Assembly: GCA_945874805.1 (NCBI GenBank)
Contig: CAMCJI010000002.1
Span: forward strand, 1-45,998
Origin: Asaia bogorensis
GTDB taxonomy: Bacteria > Pseudomonadota > Alphaproteobacteria > Acetobacterales > Acetobacteraceae
Length of the DNA: 45,998 nucleotides
Direction of reading: 5' to 3'
Shown: positions 9,270 to 17,109 of the stretch, in pieces
Layout: every line of letters begins with the position of its first letter
Position numbering within the stretch: position 1 is the stretch's first letter
The notes under the pieces: generated by a model
The model's database searches: none
What the model saw: only the letters and a program-made list of their open reading frames with translations
Told to the model about the DNA's origin: nothing
Position numbers and translations under genes: made by a program

Positions 9270-10910
9270 GTGAGCTGGCGTGTCTCCCTTCCCGCCCTCG
9301 TCTTCGCGGCCCTGCTGCTGGCCGTGCTGCTGCGCGCCGCCCCGGCGGGGGCCGAGCAGATCGTGCCAGGGCAGGCGCTGAACCAGGGCCAGGTCGCCGC
9401 CGTCACCGCCGCCGCCCTGGCGTTCATGGCCCCGCGCACGCTCGAGCCGGTGGGCATCCCGCAAATGGCCGTCTGGGGCCTGCGGGGGCTGACGACGCTC
9501 GACCCGCGCCTGACCGCCGACCTCGCCACCGACGATGCCGGCACCGCCATCCTGCGCCTGATCGGGCCGAGCCGGGTGCTCTACCAGCGCCCCGCCCCGC
9601 CGGTGGGCGACGCCGCCGCCTGGGGAGCCGCCGTCGGCCAGGTGATCCGTACCGGCTGGGATGCGTCCGACGTCGTGCGGCGGGCCGGCACGCAGACCGT
9701 GCTGCGCAGCTTCTTCGATGAGCTGTTCAACCATCTCGACCCCTATTCCCGCTACGCCCCGCCCGCCGAAGCCGCCGCCGACCGGGTGCGCCGGGCCGGG
9801 CGGGCGACGCTGGGTATCCAGCCCGGCCTGTCCGGCGGGGCGTTCATCGTGCGCGCCGTACAGTCTGACGGGCCGGCGGCGGTGGCGGGCATCCGGGCGG
9901 GGGACCGCATCCTGGCGATCGACGGGCAGACGGTGCAGGGCGCGGACCTCCAGGCCGTCGGCGCCCTGCTGGCCGGGCCGGAGGGCAGCCGCGCCCAGCT
10001 GACCATCCGCGGGCGCGACGGCCGGCCGCGCGTGGTGGAGATGGAGCGCGTGCTGCTGCCGCCAGAGACCGTCACCTCCGCCCGGCGCGACGACTTGCTG
10101 GTGGTGAACATCGCCAGCTTCGCCCGCAACACCGCCGCCCGCTTCGCGCAGGAGGTGATCCGCGGCGTCGATGCCGCCCCACCGCCGCGTGCCGTGGTGG
10201 TCGATCTGCGCGGCAACCGCGGTGGCGTGCTGCAACAGGCCGTCGCCACCGCCGCCATGCTGCAACCCGAGGGCGTGGTGGCGATCACCGCCGGGCGGGA
10301 CCCGGAAGCCGCCCACGAATTCCGCGCCGAGGGCCGGGACCTCGCGCGCGGCCTGCCGGTGGTGGTGCTGGTGGACGGGCGCAGCGCATCAGCCGCCGAA
10401 ATCCTCGCCGCCAGCCTGGCCGACCAGCGCCGCGCCGTTGTCGTCGGCAGCGCCACGCTGGGCAAGGGGCTGGTGCAGACCATCGCCGGCCTGCCCGACG
10501 GGGGCGAGCTGCTGGTGACGTGGAGCCGGGTGCTGGCCCCGCGCGGCTGGCCGATTCAGGGCCTGGGCGTGCTGCCGCAGCTCTGCACCAGCCTCGGCAG
10601 CGACGCCACGGCTCGACAGATCGAGTCGCTCGCGGCCGGCGTGCAGAAGCTCGCACCCGCTCTGGTGCGCCATCGCGCCGCCCGCGCGCCGGTGAAGCCC
10701 GGCGATGCGCTGGATATCCGCGCCGTCTGCCCGGGTGCCGAGGGGCGCGAGGACGACCTTGCCGCCGTGCGGGCCCTGTTCGCCGCCCCCGGCGCCTATG
10801 CGGCCGCGCTGATGGGGCCGGCCCCGCCGCCCTCCATCCTGGGCAGTGCCCAGCGCGGCCCCACCTTCACTGGCACGGGCTTGACGGGCACCCCGCCTGT
10901 CCGTAATTGA
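9270..10910 (+). CDS. Carboxyl-terminal processing protease, S41 family
   Basis: This is a secreted or periplasmic serine protease of the CtpA/Prc type that trims C-termini of envelope proteins. The N-terminus is a signal peptide (LPALVFAALLLAVLL...APAGA, cleavage before EQ). A PDZ domain (about residues 170-250, with GIQPG and GIRAGDRILAIDG) precedes the S41 core: VVVDLRGNRGG, the nucleophile block GRSASAAEI (bases 10377-10403) and the lysine in ATLGKGLVQ. A C-terminal extension of about 100 residues follows. I chose GTG 9270 because GGAG lies four bases upstream; GTG 9255, overlapping the rnr stop, is the alternative and adds five residues. The substrate is unknown. It is 30 bases from rpmG. 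Confidence 0.9.
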   Translation: MSWRVSLPALVFAALLLAVLLRAAPAGAEQIVPGQALNQGQVAAVTAAALAFMAPRTLEPVGIPQMAVWGLRGLTTLDPRLTADLATDDAGTAILRLIGPSRVLYQRPAPPVGDAAAWGAAVGQVIRTGWDASDVVRRAGTQTVLRSFFDELFNHLDPYSRYAPPAEAAADRVRRAGRATLGIQPGLSGGAFIVRAVQSDGPAAVAGIRAGDRILAIDGQTVQGADLQAVGALLAGPEGSRAQLTIRGRDGRPRVVEMERVLLPPETVTSARRDDLLVVNIASFARNTAARFAQEVIRGVDAAPPPRAVVVDLRGNRGGVLQQAVATAAMLQPEGVVAITAGRDPEAAHEFRAEGRDLARGLPVVVLVDGRSASAAEILAASLADQRRAVVVGSATLGKGLVQTIAGLPDGGELLVTWSRVLAPRGWPIQGLGVLPQLCTSLGSDATARQIESLAAGVQKLAPALVRHRAARAPVKPGDALDIRAVCPGAEGREDDLAAVRALFAAPGAYAAALMGPAPPPSILGSAQRGPTFTGTGLTGTPPVRN

Positions 10911-10940
10911 CCCTTCTCTCTCCCGCTGGAAGACGCTCCC

Positions 10941-11108
10941 ATGGCCAAAACCAACACCATTCAGATCAAGCTCGTGTCCTCCGCCGACACCGGGTATTTC
11001 TATGTGACGAAGAAGAACGCCCGCGCGCAGACCGGCAAGATGGAAATGCGCAAGTACGACCCCGTCGCGCGCAAGCACGTCGTGTTCAAGGAAGCCAAGA
11101 TCAAGTGA
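10941..11108 (+). CDS. rpmG: Large ribosomal subunit protein bL33
   Basis: Translation from ATG 10941 gives 55 residues beginning [20 protein letters not shown] and ending FKEAKIK, the standard length and sequence pattern of L33. It lacks the CxxC pairs, so it is the zinc-independent (C-) form. GGAAG lies ten bases upstream. It is a component of the 50S subunit near the E site. A perfect hairpin terminator follows 47 bases after the stop. The neighbouring gene on the other strand is pleD-like; proximity of rpmG and pleD is common in alphaproteobacteria. Confidence 0.96.
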   Translation: MAKTNTIQIKLVSSADTGYFYVTKKNARAQTGKMEMRKYDPVARKHVVFKEAKIK

Positions 11109-11155
11109 TCGCGGCCTTCCTTTAGGGGAAGGCGGGCTCTCCATTAGCGAGGTGG

Positions 11156-11180
11156 AAAAGCGGGGTTTACCCCGCTTTTT
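11156..11180. terminator. Bidirectional intrinsic terminator between rpmG and pleD
   Basis: AAAAGCGGGG (11156-11165), loop TTTA, CCCCGCTTTT (11170-11179) form a perfect ten-pair stem with a T run on the plus strand and an A run that becomes T on the minus strand. It lies between the convergent rpmG and pleD-like genes and should stop both transcripts. Confidence 0.88.
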
Positions 11181-11221
11181 GCATGTACACGGCCGGCGCG
11201 TGATCGAACTGGCAGGGCGGG

Positions 11222-12583
11222 CTATGCCACCCGGGTCTCCGCCATCACCACCCGGTTGCGCCCGCCGCGCTTGGCCTCGTACAGCGCGGCATCGGAGTCG
11301 GCGAGCAACGCCTCGACCGACATGCCGGGGATGGTGCAGGCGACGCCGATGCTGACGGTCAATTGCAGGTTGGTGCCGCCATCGGTGAAACGCGCGGCGG
11401 CGATGGACTGGCGCAGGCGCTCGGCCGCCGCGGCGGCGTCCTCCTGCCCGGTGCCGGGCATGACGATGACGAATTCCTCGCCGCCGAAGCGGGCAATGCT
11501 GTCGAACACGCGCACGCGGGCGCGGAGCACATCGGCCAGCATACGCAGGGCGGCATCGCCGGTCGGGTGGCCGTAGCTATCGTTGATTGCCTTGAAATGG
11601 TCGATATCGATCATCATCACCGCCACCGGGGTGGCGCCGGCCGTCATCACATGCGCGATATGGCGCATCATGTAGCGGCGGTTGTGCAGGCCGGTCAGCG
11701 GATCGGTCAGCGCCATCTCCAGCGCCTGGCCGAGGTCCATGCGCAGCCGCGCCTGATACACCTTGCGGCGGATCTGGTTGCGGGCACGGGCGCGCAACTC
11801 ATTGGGGTCCAAAGGCCGCAACAGCCAGTCATTCGCACCAAGGTCGAAGCCGCGCAGGATGCGGTCGCGCTGCTCCGGCTCGGCCACCAGCAGAAGCGGG
11901 ATGTCCTGGCTGATGTCCGACGCGCGCAGGCGCGAGGCCAGCCGCAGCGGATCGTCGGCGCCCAGCGTGAGGCTGATCACCACGAGATCGAAGGCGACGG
12001 TGCCGATGGCCTGCATCGCCTCCGCCTCGCTGCGTGCGCGCGCGGTGAGGATGCCGTCGGCGGCCAGCGCCGCTTCGATCGCGGCGGCCCCGGCCTCGCT
12101 GTCATCCACCACCAGCGCCCGGCTGCCGGCCACCGGCGGCGGGGCGAGCGCATCGGCGTCCAGGCCCAGGGCGCGCGCCGTCTCCGCGCGCATCCGCCAC
12201 TCGTCGAGCAGGCGCTTGAGGCGCACCAACGAGCGCACGCGGGCGAAGAGTGTCGGGAAATCGACGGGCTTTGAGAGAAAGTCGTCCGCGCCCGCTTCCA
12301 GGCCGCGCACGCGGGCGGCCCCGTCATCGAGCGAGGTGATCATCACCACGGGGATATGCAGGGTCCGGCGGTCGGCCTTCAGGCGGCGGCAGGTCTCGAA
12401 TCCATCGATCCCCGGCATCATCACGTCGAGCAGCAGCAGGTCCGGCTGCCATTCCTCGGCCAGCCGCAGGGCGGTCTCGCCATCATGGGCGATGGCGGAC
12501 TGGTAGTATTCCGCGCCGAGACGCGCTTCGAGGAGCCGCGTATTCGCCGGCACGTCGTCGACAATGAGGATCCGGGCGGTCAT
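11222..12583 (-). CDS. pleD: PleD-like response regulator diguanylate cyclase
   Basis: The 453-residue protein has two receiver domains and a GGDEF domain, the architecture and length of Caulobacter PleD, which makes cyclic di-GMP during polar development. Receiver 1 keeps the acidic pair D9-D10 and phospho-acceptor Asp53 (LLLLDVMMPG) and the lysine in SKPVD. Receiver 2 (from about residue 155, LVVDDSEAG) has Ser in place of the acceptor Asp (VVISLTLG) and is therefore an unphosphorylated adaptor, as in PleD. The cyclase site is RFGGEEF, preceded by an inhibitory RxxD site (RVFD) at the correct five-residue distance, so product inhibition is expected. The start is MTARILIVDD; a longer frame to 12622 has no family support. 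DivK is not adjacent. Confidence 0.93.
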   Translation of the reverse strand: MTARILIVDDVPANTRLLEARLGAEYYQSAIAHDGETALRLAEEWQPDLLLLDVMMPGIDGFETCRRLKADRRTLHIPVVMITSLDDGAARVRGLEAGADDFLSKPVDFPTLFARVRSLVRLKRLLDEWRMRAETARALGLDADALAPPPVAGSRALVVDDSEAGAAAIEAALAADGILTARARSEAEAMQAIGTVAFDLVVISLTLGADDPLRLASRLRASDISQDIPLLLVAEPEQRDRILRGFDLGANDWLLRPLDPNELRARARNQIRRKVYQARLRMDLGQALEMALTDPLTGLHNRRYMMRHIAHVMTAGATPVAVMMIDIDHFKAINDSYGHPTGDAALRMLADVLRARVRVFDSIARFGGEEFVIVMPGTGQEDAAAAAERLRQSIAAARFTDGGTNLQLTVSIGVACTIPGMSVEALLADSDAALYEAKRGGRNRVVMAETRVA

Positions 12584-12785
12584 GGGCGGATGCGGCAGTG
12601 TTGCGGTTGCACCGTGAAGCAAGCACGCCCGACGCTGCCGGGCAACCGCGGAAGGTCGGTCCTACCAACAATTCATCACGCAATGCCGGAAGTAGAGGGG
12701 TGCGCCACCGCCGCACGCGCACCCGCGCCGCTACACCCCGACGGCAAATCGCTCTAGAACGCGGCACAAGACCGGAGGAAAGAGC

Positions 12786-14417
12786 ATGACCGCTAGGGAC
12801 TATGACCTGCCGAAGAATGCGGCGAACCACGCCCAGCTTTCCCCGCTGAGCTTCCTGTCGCGCGCGGCGGATATCTACCCCGACCGGCTCGCGGTGGTGC
12901 ACGGCGCGCGCCGCTATTCCTGGGCGGAGGCGCATCGCCGCTGCCGGCGGCTGGCGAGCGCACTGGCGCGGCGCGGCGTGGTCCGCGGGGACACGGTCGC
13001 CTGCATGCTGACCAACACGCCGGAGATGTTCGATGCGCATTTCGGCGTGCCGATGCTCGGCGCGATCCTCAACGCCCTGAACTACCGGCTGGACTCGGCC
13101 TCGATCGCCTTCATCCTCGGCCACGGCGAGGCGCGCGTGCTGATCACCGACCGCGAATTCGCCCCCACCGTCGCCGCCGCACTCGCCACCATCCCCGCCG
13201 AACACCGCCCGCTGGTGATCGACGTGGACGACGTGCTGGCGCCGCCGGGAGCCTTGCTCGGCGAGATGGACTATGAGGCGTTCCTGGCCTCCGGCGACCC
13301 CGATTTCGCCTACGACCTGCCGCCGGACGAGTGGGACGCGATCGCGCTGAACTATACGTCGGGCACCACCGGCAACCCCAAGGGCGTGGTGTACCACCAT
13401 CGCGGCGCCTATCTGAACGCGACATCCAACGTGCTCACCTGGGGCATGGGGCCGCACCCGGTCTATCTGTGGACGCTGCCGATGTTCCACTGCAACGGCT
13501 GGTGCTTCCCCTGGACGATCACGGCGATGGCCGGCACGCATGTGTGCCTGCGCCGGGTCGAAGCCGCAGCCGTGCTGGATGCGATCACCCGCCACGGCGT
13601 CACCCACATGTGCGGCGCGCCGATCATCGCCAACATGCTGGTCAACGTCGCCGACGCCGACTTCCCCGACTTGGCCGACCGCGTCGTGAAGTTCATGACC
13701 GCCGGCGCCCCGCCGCCGGCCGCGGTGATCGAGGCGGTGGAGAAGCGCGGCTTCCACATCACCCATGTCTATGGCCTCACCGAGGTCTACGGCCCCGTCA
13801 CCGTCTGCGCCTGGCAGGACGGGTGGGACGCCCTGCCCGCCCCTGAGCAGGCCCGCATCAAGGCCCGCCAGGGGGTGCGCTATCACTCGCTCGAGGGGCT
13901 GATGGTCGCCGATGCCCGCACGCTCGCCGAAGTGCCGAAGGACGGCGTGACGATGGGCGAGGTGTTCATGCGCGGCAATCCGGTGATGAAGGGCTACCTC
14001 AAGAACCCGAAAGCCACCGAGGAGGCCTTCGCCGGCGGCTGGTTCCACACCGGCGACCTCGGCGTGTGGCACGCGGATGGCTATATCGAGCTGAAGGACC
14101 GCAGCAAGGACATCATCATCTCCGGCGGCGAGAACATCTCGACCATCGAGGTGGAGGACGTGCTCTACCGCCATCCCGCCGTGCTGGAGGCCGCCGTGGT
14201 CGGCCGGCCGGATGCGACCTGGGGGGAGACGCCTTGCGCCTTCGTCACCCTCAAGCCGGGGATGGAGGCAACGGAGGCGGAGATCATCGCCTTCTGCCGC
14301 GCCAACATGGCCCGCTACAAGGTGCCGAAATCAGTCGTGTTCGGCGGCCTGCCGAAAACCAGCACGGGGAAGATGCAGAAATACGTGCTGCGGGAGCGGG
14401 CGAAGGCGCTCGGCTGA
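12786..14417 (+). CDS. Acyl-CoA synthetase, AMP-binding family (DmdB/fatty-acyl ligase type)
   Basis: This is an ANL-superfamily ligase that activates a carboxylic acid with ATP and joins it to CoA. The 543-residue protein has the P-loop YTSGTTGNPKGV (about residues 189-200), the GLTEVYGP motif (A5-like), GWFHTGDLGVWHADGYIELKDR split over A7/A8, the SGGENIS hinge, and the catalytic lysine near the C-terminus in KTSTGKMQK. GGAGGA lies seven bases upstream of ATG. Sequence pattern resembles 3-(methylthio)propionyl-CoA ligase (DmdB) and medium-chain ligases; the substrate cannot be told from sequence alone. It is a single gene, divergent from pleD and convergent with the PEP-CTERM gene. Confidence 0.9.
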   Translation: MTARDYDLPKNAANHAQLSPLSFLSRAADIYPDRLAVVHGARRYSWAEAHRRCRRLASALARRGVVRGDTVACMLTNTPEMFDAHFGVPMLGAILNALNYRLDSASIAFILGHGEARVLITDREFAPTVAAALATIPAEHRPLVIDVDDVLAPPGALLGEMDYEAFLASGDPDFAYDLPPDEWDAIALNYTSGTTGNPKGVVYHHRGAYLNATSNVLTWGMGPHPVYLWTLPMFHCNGWCFPWTITAMAGTHVCLRRVEAAAVLDAITRHGVTHMCGAPIIANMLVNVADADFPDLADRVVKFMTAGAPPPAAVIEAVEKRGFHITHVYGLTEVYGPVTVCAWQDGWDALPAPEQARIKARQGVRYHSLEGLMVADARTLAEVPKDGVTMGEVFMRGNPVMKGYLKNPKATEEAFAGGWFHTGDLGVWHADGYIELKDRSKDIIISGGENISTIEVEDVLYRHPAVLEAAVVGRPDATWGETPCAFVTLKPGMEATEAEIIAFCRANMARYKVPKSVVFGGLPKTSTGKMQKYVLRERAKALG

Positions 14418-14433
14418 AGCGCCCCGCGCCGGC

Positions 14434-15078
14434 TCATGCCGTGGCGCGGCGCCGCCGGGCCACGGCCAAAAATCCGAGTCCAGCGCCAAGAATCGCCAGG
14501 CTCGCCGGTTCCGGCACCGTCGCGGCGTCAAAGCCGTAACTGACGTCGTAGATTTCGTGGTTCACAACCGCGCAGGTCATGCCGTCCTTGAAATACGGCT
14601 CGCTCGCAAAGCTGCCGCACGCCGCGCCGATCGCGGCGAACTGCCCGTCGACCAAAGCGGCCGCGATCGTGATCTCGGCATCTCCCGCCAGCGTCCCCGG
14701 CGGCAGGAAGTCGGCGATGGCGCCGGTGCCGTTGGGGTCGATGACGTAGTAGAGATCAAGCGTGCTGAATTCGTCGAAGATCAGGCTGCCCAAACCCCCG
14801 GCGATGTCGGTCGCGGCATAGCTGAACGCCGGGATCAGCGAATTGCCGGTGAAGGCCACCGCCAGCGAGGAAACCTCGGTCGGGCCGCAACCGCAGTCAG
14901 GGAATGCGCCGATCAGGATGCCGTCGCCGTCCGCATCCTCCCCCTCGAAGGAAAAGCTGAGCGCCGCCCCCTCGCTGAACCCACCGATGGTAAACCCATA
15001 GGTCGCAGCCCCCGCCGGCACGGTCGCCAGCAGGCCAAGTGCGACCGTCGCCGCCAACCCCAAAGCACGCAGCAGCAT
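14434..15078 (-). CDS. PEP-CTERM sorting-domain protein
   Basis: This is a small secreted protein of 214 residues. It has a signal peptide (MLLRALGLAATVALGLLA...AGAA) and a C-terminal PEP-CTERM tripartite anchor: VPEPASLAILGAG, a hydrophobic helix, and the basic tail ARRRRATA. PEP-CTERM proteins are sorted and cleaved by exosortase (EpsH/XrtA) and go to the cell surface or extracellular matrix. The central part is rich in Gly, Ala and Asp and includes a CGCGP segment; I recognise no enzymatic domain. I chose ATG 15078 because GGAG lies eight bases upstream; the in-frame GTG at 15087 overlaps that ribosome-binding site. No exosortase gene is in the window. Confidence 0.8.
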   Translation of the reverse strand: MLLRALGLAATVALGLLATVPAGAATYGFTIGGFSEGAALSFSFEGEDADGDGILIGAFPDCGCGPTEVSSLAVAFTGNSLIPAFSYAATDIAGGLGSLIFDEFSTLDLYYVIDPNGTGAIADFLPPGTLAGDAEITIAAALVDGQFAAIGAACGSFASEPYFKDGMTCAVVNHEIYDVSYGFDAATVPEPASLAILGAGLGFLAVARRRRATA

Positions 15079-15154
15079 CACCGACACTCCAATCCCAATC
15101 GTTGACCGATGTTAATGGCGGCACCGCGAAACGCCAGTGACATATCGCGACAAT

Positions 15155-15850
15155 CTAGCGCGCGGCGAACTGCGTCCGGCCGAACATCACCTCGCGCTCC
15201 GCATCGGTGATCGGCGCGCGTCGGACGTTTTCGGCCAGCACGGCGCAGCCACGCTGCACCGCCGGCCGGGCGTCGATCACATCGAACCAGCGCTTCACGT
15301 TGGGGAACTCGTCCATGTCGATGTTCCGCCGCTCGGGGAAGCGCAGCCACGGATAGGTGATCATGTCGGCGATCGAGTATTCGCTGCCGGCGAGCCATTC
15401 CGCCTGGGCCAAACGCTTGTCGAGCACGCGGTGCAGGCGCTTCACCTCGTTCTGATAGCGCTCGATGGCGTACGGGATCTTGTCCGGCGCATAGGTGTTG
15501 AAATGCCCGAACTGGCCGAACATCGGCCCGATCCCGCCCATCTGGAACATGATCCATTGCAGGCAGGCGTAGCGCTCGTGCGGGTCGGACGGGATGAACC
15601 TTCCCGTCTTTTCCGCCAGATAGATCATGATCGCACCGGATTCGAACAGCTCAATCCGCTTGCCGCCCGGCCCATCGGTATCGACCAGCGCGGGGATGCG
15701 GTGGTTGGGCGTGATGGCGAGGAAATCCGGCTTGAACTGGTCGCCACGGCCGATGTTGACCGGGATGACGGTATAGGCGAGCCCCATCTCCTCCAGCGCG
15801 ATATGCACCTTGTGGCCATTCGGGGTGGGCCACGTCCAGCATTCGATCAT
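15155..15850 (-). CDS. Glutathione S-transferase (nu-class/YghU-YfcG-like)
   Basis: This is a cytoplasmic glutathione-dependent transferase or disulfide-bond reductase. The 231-residue protein has the N-terminal thioredoxin-like domain with WPTPNGHKVHIALEE (residues 7-21, Asn-based glutathione site of the Ure2p/YfcG group), ITPNHRIPALVD and LFESGAIMIYLAEKTG, then an all-helical C-terminal domain (ADMITYPWLRFPERRNID). The start ATG 15850 precedes MIECWTWP; the longer frame upstream overlaps the aminotransferase gene and is not family-like. The gene begins 13 bases after the aminotransferase stop and is probably co-transcribed with it. The substrate is unknown. Confidence 0.9.
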   Translation of the reverse strand: MIECWTWPTPNGHKVHIALEEMGLAYTVIPVNIGRGDQFKPDFLAITPNHRIPALVDTDGPGGKRIELFESGAIMIYLAEKTGRFIPSDPHERYACLQWIMFQMGGIGPMFGQFGHFNTYAPDKIPYAIERYQNEVKRLHRVLDKRLAQAEWLAGSEYSIADMITYPWLRFPERRNIDMDEFPNVKRWFDVIDARPAVQRGCAVLAENVRRAPITDAEREVMFGRTQFAAR

Positions 15851-15863
15851 CGCACCGGCTCCG

Positions 15864-17048
15864 TCAGCTGTTTCCTGACAGGTAGTCAATCGCCGCCTGG
15901 GTTCCACCCCTGGCATGCGGAACGCCGGCCACGCGCAGGCCGATCTCGATCCCGCCCAGCGTGCCGACCAGCGCGAGATCGGAGAAATCGCCGAGATGGC
16001 CGATGCGGAACACCCGGTCGTTGAGCTGGCCCAAGCCGTTGCCCAGGCTCATGTTGCACTTCGCCAGGATCGCCGCCCGCAGCGCATTCGCGCTGTGCCC
16101 CTCCGGCACGCGCACGGCGGTGAGCGCGGAGGAGTAGTCGCGCGGCTCGGCGCATTGCACCTCCAGCCCCCAGCTCCGCACGGCCCGGCGCGTGGCCTCG
16201 GCATGCCGGTCATGCCGCGCGAAGACCGCGGGCAGCCCCTCCTCGGCCAGCATCGAAAGCGCCGTGTCCAGGCCGTAGAGCAGGTTGGTCGCGGGCGTGT
16301 AGGGGAAGTAGCCGGTGGCATTGGCTGCCAGCATCGGCCGCCAGTCCCAGTAGCTGCGGGGGATCTTGGCCCCCTCCGCCGCCGCCAGCGCCTTGGCGGA
16401 GATGGCGTTGAACGACAGGCCGGGCGGCAGCATCAGCCCTTTCTGCGAGCCGGCGACGGTGACATCCACGCCCCATTCGTCGTGCCGGTAATCCATCGAG
16501 CCGAGCGAGGAGATGGTGTCCACGAGCAACAACGCCGGATGCCCCGCCGCATCCATCGCCGCCCGCACCGCGGCCACATCGGAGGCGCAGCCGGTCGATG
16601 TCTCATTATGGACGACGCAAACAGCCTTGATCCTGTGGGATTTATCTTCCGCCAACGCCGAGGCGATGCCCGCCACGTCCGCCCCCCGCCGCCAGTCGGT
16701 CTCGATGAACTGCGCGGTCAGGCCGAGGCGGGTGGCGAGTTCATGCCACAGCGTCGCGAACCAGCCGGTGCGGCACATCAGCACGTGATCGCCCGGCGAG
16801 AGCGTGTTCGCCAACGCCGCCTCCCACGCGCCGGTGCCGGATGCGGGGTAGATCACCACATGCCCGGCGGTGCCGAACACCGCCTTGATGTTGGTGAGAA
16901 TCCGCGCGCCCAGCAGGCCGAAATCCGGGCCGCGATGGTCCATCGTCGGGTTGTCGATCGCCCGCAGCACCCGGTCGGGCACGTTGGTGGGGCCGGGGAT
17001 CTGCAGAAAATGCCGTCCGGGGGCGTGGTGGGAGGCGAAATAGGCCAT
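15864..17048 (-). CDS. sgaA: Serine--glyoxylate aminotransferase (class V)
   Basis: This PLP enzyme transfers the amino group of serine to glyoxylate, giving hydroxypyruvate and glycine; it works in the serine cycle of methylotrophs and in glycolate/glyoxylate metabolism. The 394-residue protein shows the class V pattern: IPGPTNVPDRVL at the N-terminus, MDHRGPDF, PASGTGAWEAALANT, VHNETSTG, LLVDTISSLGS, and the PLP lysine in GSQKGLMLPPG (Lys203). Near the end FRIGHLGDF is typical of the SGAT/alanine-glyoxylate group. AAGGAGAT lies nine bases upstream of ATG 17048. It is divergent from the FAD/Fe-S dehydrogenase with only 61 bases between them, which suggests shared control. Confidence 0.9.
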   Translation of the reverse strand: MAYFASHHAPGRHFLQIPGPTNVPDRVLRAIDNPTMDHRGPDFGLLGARILTNIKAVFGTAGHVVIYPASGTGAWEAALANTLSPGDHVLMCRTGWFATLWHELATRLGLTAQFIETDWRRGADVAGIASALAEDKSHRIKAVCVVHNETSTGCASDVAAVRAAMDAAGHPALLLVDTISSLGSMDYRHDEWGVDVTVAGSQKGLMLPPGLSFNAISAKALAAAEGAKIPRSYWDWRPMLAANATGYFPYTPATNLLYGLDTALSMLAEEGLPAVFARHDRHAEATRRAVRSWGLEVQCAEPRDYSSALTAVRVPEGHSANALRAAILAKCNMSLGNGLGQLNDRVFRIGHLGDFSDLALVGTLGGIEIGLRVAGVPHARGGTQAAIDYLSGNS

Positions 17049-17109
17049 GATCGTATCTCCTTGCGGCGGCCAGTTTGCGGGAGCGGCGGGGTTTCGCCAA
17101 CATGCCGGC

